From Siderastrea radians (taxonomy: Eukaryota > Cnidaria > Anthozoa > Scleractinia > Rhizangiidae): 64,000 nt of DNA. Location: contig OZ024898.1 of NCBI GenBank assembly GCA_964017195.1, positions 15,044,057 through 15,108,056 of the forward strand, written 5' to 3'. The translations under genes and the position numbers were made by a program. The notes under the pieces were generated by a model that was given only the letters and a program-made list of their open reading frames with translations, was not told the DNA's origin and ran no database searches. Below, piece by piece: positions 38,485 to 49,900 of the stretch (within the stretch, counting starts at the first letter, position 1; each line of letters begins with the position of its first letter).

Positions 38485-40316
38485 ACAGGGGTACCCAAGG
38501 AAAAAATGTCTACTTTGTTAGCTTTTTTCAGGACTTTTTAAGGGCATATTTGTGTAAGCAGGTTGATCTGTTCGGAGTTTTAGCTGAAAATTTAGACCGC
38601 AGAAAATTTAAGGAAACGGGCTAGAATTCTATCCGTCGAATTTCCGAGCTACCGATAGTTCTCTGAAAATGCTAGCTGGCCTTATTTTACACTCTTAACG
38701 GCATATTTGTCCCTCCAAAAATGGAATTAATCAGTTCCTTTGTTCGGAAAGTCTGAGATCGATGATGTTTAGCCGAAGAAATCTCTAGTTTTCACTGCAA
38801 TTTACTCCGAATATCTCGGGCGATCTATGCCTTCCGAACGGGTATTCCCCAAAAAATTGTAATTGAGGAGGCCTAATTAACATAAGCTTTATAGTTTCCT
38901 TTAGGCCTCCTCGCCATTACTTTCTACATTTTTGTATCTTTTTGTAATTGTAATCGTGTAATTTATAATGTTTGGTAAATGTATAAATAATAATAATAAT
39001 TAGACGAAAAAAAAAACGAAACGATTGGATGCGCCTGGTTTAATGGCAAAGGACAGATGGCAAAAGTGGGAAATGGCTGATACATCACGTGGTTAACTTT
39101 CTGCCTTGCGCTTTGCTGTTAACTCTCTATTGGATTTCAAGAAAAACACCACTCAATTACACGTTGGAATTACAAATTAACGAAAAAAATTCTTGAGAAA
39201 ACCATCTTTAAGCGGTAAGTATTATTTTAGATAAATATTAGTAAGCTGTTTCTCTTGTGATGTTGATTCCTTGGTGTTGTGGTGAGTTTACGTGAAGTTT
39301 CCGAAGCAAATTTTACTAATTGCACAATAGAAACACTCATTTCGTATATATATTCTCGCATGTTTCTGTAGCTGCGTGGTAACCAAAAAGGTTTTCTTTC
39401 TGACTATTATTGATCTTGAGATTAGCACCTCCCTGTCGAAAACATTTCAATCTTACCTTGCTCTTTGGTGGGCCAGTTTCTTGAGATCACTGGGACAACT
39501 AAAAAACTCTGCATTTGCCAATACTAAGTCAGAGTTAATTTGGATATTTTGTTTGGTCGTTAAGTCTACGCCTGGAGTACAAATTCAAGGCAAAATACTT
39601 GAAAGTACTACCGAGTTCAGAAATCAAATTAAGTCTGAAGGTAAGTAATACAAAGGGTCGAACCTTCGGTGAGCAACCACCCTACTGATACCACGAAAGG
39701 AGACTGACGCCAAATGAGGTTTTAAACATAATGATTTGACAGAGAAAGTGAAATGCAACGGTGTCATGGACAAGGGTAAGGTGTTCGACTACATTGACAT
39801 GGATTTAAGTTTTGCTGTGGTTAAATGTTCCTTGCAGTTCGGTTTGTCTTGCAAATAGTCGTTTACCATGTTTACGTCTTTAATCCCTTTACGTTTTACG
39901 TAAAATTAAATGCTGGGAAAGAACTTGCATAAAACGATCAATTCATAATATTTTTCTTTACAAGTAAAAAGGGACACCCAAAGGCGGTTCGTTTCGGGGA
40001 AAATCTGATTTAATTGTAAAGAAAGCTAGAGATTTCTTAGGCGAAACATCATTCGGACTTTCGTAACAAGAGGACTAATATTAGTTCCTATTGTTTTCGG
40101 AGGGCAAACATGTCGTTTACGGGTGCAAAATAAGGTTAGCTAGCATTTTCAGAGAGGCATCAGCAGCTCGGAAATTCGGCGGATAGGATTCTGTTTCCAA
40201 AAATTTTCCGCGGCCTAAATTTTCAGCTAAGATATCCGAACAGACAAAGATGCCTTTGAAAAGCTCTGAAATTATTTTGCTAAAATTTTCTCGTTGTGTG
40301 CCCCTGGTAAGTTACG
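38485..40316. repeat. Inverted pair of a ~350-bp dispersed repeat
   Basis: 38485-38860 and 39960-40316 are diverged copies in opposite orientation; shared phrases include GTTCGGA, TAGCTGAAAATTTA, GAATTTCCGAGC and TCTCTGAAAATGCTAGCT. The ~1.1 kb between them carries the LINE-like tail and no recognised gene. Confidence 0.7.
38865..39001 (+). mobile_element. LINE-like 3' tail: hairpin plus AAT microsatellite
   Basis: GAGGAGGCCTAA (38865-38876) pairs perfectly with TTAGGCCTCCTC (38901-38912), followed by TTTTTGTAATTGTAATCGTG-type sequence and a terminal (AAT)n tail. Such a terminal hairpin plus short tandem tail fits CR1/L2-like retroposon 3' ends. Confidence 0.5.
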
Positions 40317-43300
40317 CGCGAGTCTGTAAACCATTCATCACAAAAGGAGATGATTCTTTTATAGCTTCTAGCTTACCTCGGCATTCTTCGGCAGTAATGT
40401 AGGTTCGTTTTTTTTTTTTTGTTTTTTTTTTTTTGACAAGTCTTCTTCACTTTGGTTCGTGATAAATAATCTGTTTTAATGCAAAGCCTGGTGCGTAGTA
40501 CCAGACTGCTTTATCACTTGGAACAAGTTCTGTTGTTACACAGTGCTTTCTTGCGCTAAATTCTAGACATTTGTTTCAGAACACGGTAAGGTATTCATGA
40601 TTTGCACTGTTACAACTTATGGAAGCACTGTTATGTAAATCCAGGATACTCGCACCCTCACAAGAATAGAATCATTGTATGTTAGACAAGACTCCGGCCC
40701 TGTCACCGACAGAGGTATTCTTAATACCCTTTATTTTCGGTGTGTTTAAAAGTCGCAAAACTCGTGCAAAATTGACCGACACCGTCGCGAAAACGCTAGG
40801 CATTGGGATTAATTCGTAATTATTTTGCAGATGTTAATCAAGTCTGGAAACAAATCAATAGTAAAACAGAAAACACACTTTATTTTTGTTATTCCTCTGA
40901 GCACTAGGTTAGAATTTTCTCCAGCTTAACTGTCTAGCATTGCTTTTGTCGGTTGTTGTCGTTGTTGTTGTTGTTGTTGTTGTTTTTGTTGTTGTTTTCG
41001 TTGTTTCCAATTTAATTAGATAAAATGTTTCCTACTGGTTTCATTTCTGTTCACCATAAATGGTAACAAGTTATAGTTCGACACCCTGCGCTTCGGTTGG
41101 ATGGCTAGTCATGGTGTCTCGTTTATTATCATTGTATTGTGAAACCAAAAATATATTGCAAACATCCGAGTCAGTTATGAGTTTTTCTACAACCAGCTAG
41201 GTCAAGCTTTTACTTGTCTCCAGACACACTATAGTATCGCAGATATTTTTAATTGACAAGAGCGCTTGATTACCAGTTTTATTACGACAAAGTAAGGAAG
41301 GTTTTCAAGACTAGAGAGATCATCTAGTCCAAAGTAAGTAAGTCGACACACTGGGTCCATCCGGCTGACGCATAAGTCCTTTCTTGTTAGCGAAAAGCAA
41401 ACCTACTGACATCAGCTATTCCATTACGTTCAGTCCGAAAGTCCTCTCCGCACTAGTCGCCAACCTTCACAGCCTAGCCGCGTAACATCCTCGGTTTTTT
41501 TTTGGTTTTTTTTTTAATCGCGAAACTCCGGTTTGCCTGAGCTTTGGTGCGAACCTTAGACATGCCCGGCTCTATAAGTATTTAGTTTACGTCAGCGAGA
41601 ATTTTGTTACTAAGAGGATTAACAACACTATTGAAAAAGATTTCATTATTTTATGTAGATGTTATTATGACCTAGTGTAGAAAACAATAACTCGATCAGG
41701 ATATTCAGGCTTGTTACATGAATTTTTTTCTCATAAATAAATTATAAATGTATGTCGTTCAGGCTTTTTTAAAGCTAGGGTACGGATTTCAGGGCTAAAA
41801 AATTATTGATGTCTAAGACTTGTTCGGTGGCGGCCGTATTCTTTCTACCTTAATTGTCAGTTTTTAGGTAAGTAGCCACTTGTGTGTTGTTTCCTTGAGA
41901 TATGTGTTCGAAAACCTTGATCTTGTCACATATTTCTGTTTAATTATGAAACTTAAGAGTTTCGTTAAGTGAAATCAGTGCCACTGCGTTCCATTTTAAT
42001 AGATAATTAGTACGAATTGCCTTTTGATTTTAGAGGGAATAAATTTTCGTTTGGGATAAGAAGAAAGTTGAGCTCGGATAAGAAATAAATTTTTGGTCTT
42101 ACTGCGTTAGTTTACACAAACAATCATTCAAAAGGCCTAACTGACGACTGCATTTGCAAAGTATGAAGACGATTTTCTGAATCTCTTCGATTTTGGACCT
42201 TTTGAATCATCTCCTCGATGTATGGGTGCCACTGAGCATATCTATACTTACTTAAATAAAATGCTCCCTTAAGGTGTCTAATCACAACCATAAATTACAT
42301 GGTTTCTGTTACTACAGGCGTATTATTAGCGATCAAATGGTCGAAGCCAGTTTTTATCTTTTTTGAATATGTGATACCATGATACGATTATTGAGCCTTT
42401 CTTTATAATTATACTTTTACTGTAAGAGCGATTTAGTAAAATGCTTAATTTAGATAATCTTTACCGAAAAGCTCGCATGAAACTATAACAGCTGTTAGAT
42501 TTGTTTTCCTTGCCTACCTGTATCTATGCAAATTTTATGATTGAAAAGGGATCAATTCAATTGAAATATTTTGAACGCGTTTAAATTCGGACAAAAAACT
42601 TCCCAAATCAACCGTCTAAAATGGTACTCAATTGAGGCAAAATTCATCTCCGATTGTGGTAAGGCCGTAATAGACATCCGTCAGAAAAGATTTCTTTTCA
42701 TTTGTTGGTATTCTTGTCACAGTAACAAGACATGACAAGACACATTTGTGTAAACTGAAGTTTCTGAATAAACTGTCCGGAAAATTTGTCCGAAACTGAC
42801 AAAATCTTGCCTAAAATTAAAATTAATGGTTCAAAAATAAAAGTCGGAATTTAGTAAACGCGTCCAAATTTTTTAGGTTTTTCGTTCATGTTTACCTCTA
42901 GTTACAACTTGTTTTATCTTTACAAAACTGTTTGCGCAGTTTGTGAATAGTTCTAAATAAGCTAAATAATTAATCACCATTCTGGCTTCTGTAAAAGCTG
43001 ACAATCAACTAACTTTCTTAGTGCCAGCAGGGAGTAGAAAGGAAAAATACGATTTGCACTGGCAACTGTAAGAGGTCTTTTTAGCTTTTTATTATTATTC
43101 TTTTAACGTTTAGTCAACGACACCTTTTTCGCTGACTTTTTTCACTTCAATTTTAGTATAGAAATGTTCCTTGTATGAAGCGCTAAATGTGTTCAACCTA
43201 TTGTAGTTGCAAAGTAAAGTTGAAGAGAAGCAATTATAAGGATTTATGCAGAAAAAACTTAAGCCTACTGTCATTAAATGGCCATCTTTGAGTGCTCCTA

Positions 43301-44033
43301 GGCAGGTTAAATAATTAATGTTCAGGTTAGTTTTAAAAGCAACACGATGGAATCGGGTCATGTAGCTCACAGTCTCCACTATGAGAGAAACTTTTAAAGC
43401 TACAGTCTGTTTTGTTTCTCGTTTGGTGGGGAACGAAACAAACCTTTTGCTCTCATCATTCTGTGACAAATCATTTGGATTGAAACCGCAGGAACCAGTG
43501 CCTCACTCGGCTGTGTGCAGTTTTAGGGAAATAGGACGATAACTTTGCAAACGGAGCCAATAAGCCATTTTTTTTTTATTGTCATCGGAGCAAGTGTCAC
43601 TTTTCCCATACAAATGTTCCAAATTAATACCATCCACAACTTTTAAGCGTTTGAATCCAAGCTTTTAAGGGTAACAAATACTTTTTCACATAATATACTG
43701 TCGATTAATTGTCAATTTCAGCTGTTGCAGCTGAAATCACAATAACTTCGCGCGTTCAAGTTCACTTTTCAGCCTGAGCTGAGTGTTTCTTCGTCACTTG
43801 TGGCCTGGTCTGTTCCAGCCCGGTTGGATGTAACCAGGCTGGAAATTTCCCTTCAGATTCAGTTAAACGTTATTCGCATTATTGAAAATTATTTTCGAGG
43901 ATTTTTTCAAGAAGCCAGGCCAAAATCCTCCCTGTGAAGTCCTAAGTTATCATACGAAAAGTTAAAACCTTTATCTCAAAACATACTTCGCAGGTTGTCG
44001 CGGAAAGGAAAGTTTGATTATAAGGTGCCACTC
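40317..44033. other. Long non-coding stretch
   Basis: Holds a T-rich tract (~40407-40437), a (GTT)n microsatellite (~40951-41008) and otherwise AT-rich DNA. The only longer ORF (43110-43469, minus) has no recognisable domain. Confidence 0.45.
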
Positions 44034-44042
44034 TTTATTCAT

Positions 44043-44101
<59 letters not shown>

Positions 44102-44103
44102 TT
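44034..44103. repeat. (TTTA)n microsatellite
   Basis: About 17 ATTT units, nearly perfect. Confidence 0.95.
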
Positions 44104-44188
44104 ACAGTGAGAGAAGAACACAAAAAATTAATAAATAATGTGATGTGGTGAGGAAGCCAAAACAACCTACAAAGCTTATAGGAAGGTA

Positions 44189-45575
44189 GCCTGAATTTCA
44201 GCCCGCTCACTCCCGAGAGAGACGTCTGAATCAATGAGCCGCTAATGCCGTCCAGTGACGTCACGGCGAACCAATTATGCGAATTATTTCTGTTCCCGCG
44301 AAAAATTCAGCTTTTGCCGCCCTCGAGTCGATGATAGTCGCACGCCTGTCGCTCAACGACAAGGGTCAAGTACCTTTTGCTTTGCTTCAGTGTTATGTCT
44401 TTCATCGCAACTATTAAACTAGTGGTTTCCATTGGAAAGTGAAGTGCTGCGGATGAAGCGCATGCAGTGGTTTAACGGCCAAAAGTGAATTTTACAAATA
44501 TCTTGGTCGTTGGTGAAACGCGTGACGGACAAGTGCCCATGACGGACGTCAGTGACGCATCCGTGACACAGACCTGACGAGTAGGTTTTTCCCACAAATC
44601 GTCGTCATGAATGAAAGAACGGAGAACGAAGTACAACAATTATTTTTAGGTAATATTTGACTCAGAAGAGACCTGCTTTGCTTAAAAAAGCGTTTATTCA
44701 GATAAGAACTGCTTTACCTCAAAAAACGAATCGCGTTCAATCCTCGCTTCATCGTGCAAAACGCCTTTCTTCACCTGCTTTCAAACTTCGCAAAAACGTG
44801 GCTTCCTACACGAAACAGGATTTCTCCCCTATAAGTTTGCCAAATCCCACTTTACCGACGGTCGAGTGTTCTTTAAGGCCGGTTCCAACGTTAAAATGGT
44901 GTGTTTTCTTTCTGAATCGATTGATGACTCAATGAAATAAATACAACAAAATAGAAGAATCCTCGATAAAAAATCGAATTTAATAATGCAGAGTTCCAGG
45001 AATTGCTAAAAATATTCTGAGAAACGTATCGGCTGCAATTCAAGATAATTTACCTTCACTTTAAACTCTTCGCCGCCTTCGCAAAAACGTGGCTTTCTAC
45101 ACAAAACAGGATTTCTACATACCACTTGGTCATTCATGAGGGCAACCAACGATAATGATACAGTGTGCTTCAAATTGTGTACACGATTTGGAGAGTTCAC
45201 TTGCAACAAGTGGTGCAATCTGGAACATCAGAGATTTCCCATAGCTCGTCGGAAGATTAACGAAAACATTTTCCCTCGACAGGAAGTGAAAGAGAGCGTT
45301 TACCTGTTCGGGGTATAACTTAGTTAACCCCAAGATTCGATACTGCTTCTTTGAAAGCCTTCACACAAAGTGGAATCCCCGCAACCGCCACTTTGTAAAC
45401 ATTCCTCGCACTTTGAATAATTAATGAAATTTTTTATGCGAATAATTGAGAATCAGCCAGTCAACACCGCTGTTTGGTTTTTGGACAGTGACGTCACTGG
45501 ACGGCATTAGCGGCTCATTGATTCAGACGTCTCTCTCGGGAGTGAGCGACCAGAGGAGACGGCTGATATTCAGGC
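44189..45575. mobile_element. 1387-bp TIR element flanked by TA, carrying a helicase fragment
   Basis: Ends GCCTGAATTTCAG and CTGATATTCAGGC, then GACGTCTGAATCAATGAG and TGACGTCAC segments repeated in inverse order at the right. TA flanks both sides (44187-44188, 45576-45577), as for Tc1/mariner-type elements. It contains two direct ~40-bp repeats (44786-44827 and 45077-45117, CTTCGCAAAAACGTGGCTT) and a minus-strand RecQ-like fragment. No transposase. Confidence 0.75.
45120..45333 (-). pseudogene. RecQ-like helicase exon fragment (captured)
   Basis: The minus-strand frame from 45333 encodes a helicase N-terminal segment: a Q-motif-like YPEQVNALF, then LPTSYGKSLMF, corresponding to the RecQ Walker A P-T-G-x-G-K-S with Ser for Gly. 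The expected next motif (LVALMNDQV) appears in another frame, so there is a frameshift between them near 45145-45160. A GTATGT donor-like sequence follows, as if an exon end had been captured. It lies within the TIR element, so it is probably transduplicated host DNA. Confidence 0.6.
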
Positions 45576-45594
45576 TAATAGATCGGCTAATAGA

Positions 45595-45859
45595 CATTCT
45601 CGTCCCCAGAGCCCACGATCCTTTTGGTCTGCGCCAGGGATCGAGACCTCTGGCGACACCTCTGGCAGGGACCGAAGCAGGAAGTCTGCGAATCACGGAC
45701 TTCCGGCTTTTGTGCGCAGCCTTAGAAATTTGAAACAATAACGGTTACTATCGGTTACAAAAATGGGCAGCTATTGCGCTTGCGCGTTACCTGGTCCCTG
45801 CCAGAGGTCTCGATCCCTGGCGCAGACCAAAAGGATCGTGGGCTCTGGGGACGAGAATG
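45595..45859. mobile_element. 265-bp foldback MITE with 9-bp target duplication
   Basis: Long inverted termini start with CATTCTCGTCCCCAGAGCCC and include GATCCTTTTGGTCTGCGCC. GCTAATAGA flanks both sides (45586-45594, 45860-45868). It sits 20 bp from the end of the 44189 element. Confidence 0.85.
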
Positions 45860-45868
45860 GCTAATAGA

Positions 45869-46855
45869 AAGGTCGGATTCTTTCAGATTTCGAATGCGAC
45901 TATGACTATGAACTATGCATAAACTTAGGCCACACTATAAATACATTTAAAAGGGTTGATTAACTGATAAAAAAAGGGGAAAGTTTTTTCAATTGACTTA
46001 AATTTGACGTCTGAACTCAGGTAGCACTACAGTCGAGCCAGCTTGTCAAGGCAGTCGCACGACGTTTGGAACACGCCTTAGCTTCGTCTCAGTGACAGAT
46101 TTTACTGGCATTGCCAATTGTTTTTCCATGATTAAAGCAAAGCATCCAATGCCGTGGCCAATTTCTTTGGATTAATTAGCACTAATGTAAGAAGTGGTTC
46201 ACAATACATATTGATATTACTGCTTTGTTATTAAAAAAAATAAGATTAATCATTGCGAGTCGTCAAAGGCTAGGAGTTAGGTTACGACTGATTTCATGCT
46301 GATATGGAATCTTTCTGGCGTTTATTGCAAGTAGCCGGTGATTTATCTGTAGGTCGTGCTATTGATAGTACTGCTCAAACTCGACTTCTTTTGCGTTCCA
46401 GGTTAGATCTAGAAGTAAAGTAAAATTAATCGTTAGTTAATGAACATGGTCCTTTTTAGTCATGGTAAGTTTAAATGGACTCAAAAATCAGAGAGTAATA
46501 AACACACAGCTTACGGATGACAGTCTTTTTCGGCCAAGTAGCTCGTATTTTGTCGGAATCTTAGGTATATAATTTGTAAGGAAGCAGACATTCAGACTTA
46601 ACATGGTAATTCGATAGTAATAAACACCGTTCATGTATAAAACAGTAAAGCGAACTTGAGTGTATCTCGTGAATTTTTATTTTCGTTTTATTTAGATCTG
46701 ATTGCGCATCAGCAGTTTATTATTTGATCCCCTCTTGTTTTATCGACCGTGTCTGTAAATATCGTTTCGAATATTTCTGTCCTTACACCAAGGCGTTATC
46801 ACAGAAAGGACCGTTCAATAAGAGACAAGAGGGTACCTTACTCAACGTGATCTAC
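45869..46855. promoter_or_regulatory. Upstream region of the adhesion GPCR gene
   Basis: About 1 kb without a coding signal. It should hold the promoter and 5' untranslated region of the receptor gene; no TATA box at a convincing position can be singled out. The reading frame of exon 1 is open further upstream to an ATG at 46724. Confidence 0.35.
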
Positions 46856-46925
46856 ATGTCATTTCTTGGAGAGAGGACGTTATTATTCCTTCAGCTATTC
46901 TTAACAAGCGTCTTTTTCCTTGCAG
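46856..46925 (+). CDS. GPCR exon 1: signal peptide
   Basis: ATG, then a short basic start and hydrophobic core ([15 protein letters not shown]), donor GTGAGT, ends in phase 1. An upstream in-frame ATG at 46724 would bury the signal, so 46856 is preferred. Confidence 0.75.
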
Positions 46926-49900
46926 GTGAGTGTCCCGTAAGCAGAAGTTACGTTTACTCGCTTATATTTTCACCATCATGAATATTCTTCCTACTCTTAT
47001 TTAAAAAGATTGCTTTGTGTTTTACGTTTATTTAAATTTCAATTTTCAACTCACTGTCTGTATTTATTAGCGCAATATAACGAGAGTAAAATCCACCTAT
47101 TATCTCTCTCGGTTTCGTTATGGCGTTTAAACTTAACACAGCAGTTTAAATAGCTTGCAGAATTTCACTCACCACTTAAACAGCAATTATAAGCAATAGT
47201 GTTTCTGTCGAGGGAATGAGTGCTACCCCACGGAAATTTGATTTTCGATTTGAAATTTGATTTTGCTAAAGTTAAGAACATCAAGTTTTCAAGGGGCAAC
47301 TGTCAGTAGGTGTATCCCGGGCAGAAACACTCTCTATTGTTTTTATTGTTCACCACTAAATTTCCTCCCAAAAACTGTCCTTTCGAGTCCTCAGTGCACC
47401 AAGTTCGAGTTTTTGGATGAAAAGTTGCAATGCAAACAACAACAACAACAACAACTTGAGCAGAAAAGGAGCAAAGAAAAGGTTGGGAGATTTTCTGCCG
47501 ATGGATACTATCCATCCGGTCCGTTTTCGCCGGACGGCCACTATTTCCTGTCAATGTTCCTTGGCGAAAGAGTACTATTGCATCACTTGTTCAAATTAAG
47601 CCAATCAGGAACGGGGAAAATTTGTTGGTGCACTATAACTATCTATATATAATTTTCTACAAACTCAGTTCCATACGACGCCAAGGTCTGGAATTGCAAC
47701 TATAAACGCATCGTTTCCCCCCATTTGAATCGCACTTGGCACTGAGTCACACCTGAAGCAAGTTAAGAATTCAGAAGTGCTCGCAGTATCAGCCAATATT
47801 GTTCTATTAATATAGTACAAAAACTTCACTTAATAAGCTGCACTTAAAATAACTGGCCAAAAAAATCTAAAAGGAATGAAGAGTCTTTTGTTGTTAAGTA
47901 TTTGTTAGCTGTTATCATATGTTTAAATATTAAATTTTGGAAAAAATTTACACTCAACTTTTATTGGGAATTTATTCCACTTGTTTGAATTGGTTATAGT
48001 GGCTCGCACTCAGGGTGAGGCTACATACTCAGCAAGAGGTAGTTTTCACCGTTGGTCCGATGCCAAGCAATACTGTAAAAATACAGGACAATTCCTTGCT
48101 AAAATTAAAGACGTACAAGAATTACAGAAAGCGAAACAAGCTTTCATACAGTACCAAGATCCTCTCTATTGGGTTGGCATCAAATTTGATCCAAGTTTAA
48201 GCGACTTCATCTGGGCTGATGGAACTGTCGTTCCTTCCAATGCTAATTTTGAGGCGATTGTGAACAGAAATGAACAAGTCTCCGCGGGTTACACAAAGCG
48301 GTGTATGTATATATGTAATCAAGACACGTTGACGGCTGATGACTGTGAGTCACATTACAAGTATATTTGCCAGGCTGGAGAAAATGATGATGCAGCTAAG
48401 ATCACAAGTAAGATGAGTTAATAATTCTATAAATTTATTGAGAGAAATATGGATATCTCGAAGAGTAACCAAATGAGATAGTGACCAAAAAATGACTTCA
48501 TTTATTTTCTCTCCACAATCCTTAAACCTTAATTTTCCGGCATTGAATAAAGTTTGGCATGTAGCGTAAAAAAGTAGCTCATAAATATAGATAATCTTCG
48601 GCTGGTCATCCATGTTTCTCTCAGAATCTGATGTCAAGTTCGAACCAAGTTTTAGAGATCTCCTTTATGTTTTGCACTCTTGATCAATCGATTCGGGTTA
48701 ACAAACCAGTTTGTCTCTGATGTCTAAACTTTTTACATTCTTTACTTTCTCCTTTTTAACAACGTGTTTTTTTATTTTTTTTCCTCTCAGTTCAACCTTG
48801 CCTCGAAGGACTAGTAGATAATATCTTGGTTACTCATTTTTTAAAGAGTCTTATTCACATTACTCGTATACGTATCGTAAGTCTTTTTCTAAAGACACCC
48901 TTACACGCCAAACGTACTCGGAACTCGTGTTGGGGAGCAGGAATGGCGCAACTGCAATGGTGATAGCACTCGTCTTCGACCAGTGTGTCCCGGGTACGCA
49001 TCGCGGACTCGTTGTCTTTTGGTTGTTGGTTTGCGTCCTTACTCCGCCGAGGGTTCTTATCCGGGACTGCGTGCATGTGCCATGGCGCTTTTTCTTTATT
49101 TTGTTTTGTTTTATTTTGTTCTAATTTTATTGTACTCCATTTTAATTTTCCTTTTTGCTGATTTATGTTCTAACCACATCTCACATGGCTAGTATTTCCC
49201 TTTGAACTTAAAAATATTTTTATTCTCAATTTTCATGCAGTCTCCTCGACTTACCCCTCAACGTTGTCCTCATCATTATCGTTATTACCATCACCATTAT
49301 CGTCATCGTCGTCGTCTAGATCATCAGCAGCATTCTCGTTGACGCCATCATCGACACCAGAAAAATCAGCTCCCCTATCAAATTTATCGCCAGTCTTGGC
49401 TGCCTCTACACCATCAGTCCAAACGACACCATCACTGGCTTTGCCATCACTACCGTTGTTCCCATTACCATCACCATCAGCGGCAGCATCGTCATCACCA
49501 TCAGCAGCAGCGTCGTCGTCATCATCATCACCATCATCAGCAGCAGCATCGTCATCACCATCAGCGGCAACATCGTCATCATCATCATCATCATCATCAT
49601 TATCATTATCGTCGTTGCCGGCATCATCACCATCGTCATCAACCCTAGCTTATTCGTCACCATACGTCAGCATTACACATACAGTGGACTCCACAAGTAC
49701 TCAACATATTCCCTCCGCAGTAAATATGGTAAGAGATTTCAAACTATCAATCGAAATTCATCGACTATAGCTATTTCCCTCACTGAGAGGAGAACAGATA
49801 CTGACAATGCTTAGGTCATTTTAGTGGCTCTTATATAAGCCAGAGGTTTTCTTATTGCCTTTCTTTTAACGTATCATTATCTTTCATTCCTTTATAGGTA

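Noticed and set aside
39376..39648. 90-codon ORF followed by GTAAGT
   Set aside because: The donor-like site alone is not enough; no acceptor, partner exon or protein similarity is visible.
49406..49663. Met-rich minus-strand ORF
   Set aside because: It is the complement of the TCA-type repeat in GPCR exon 3.
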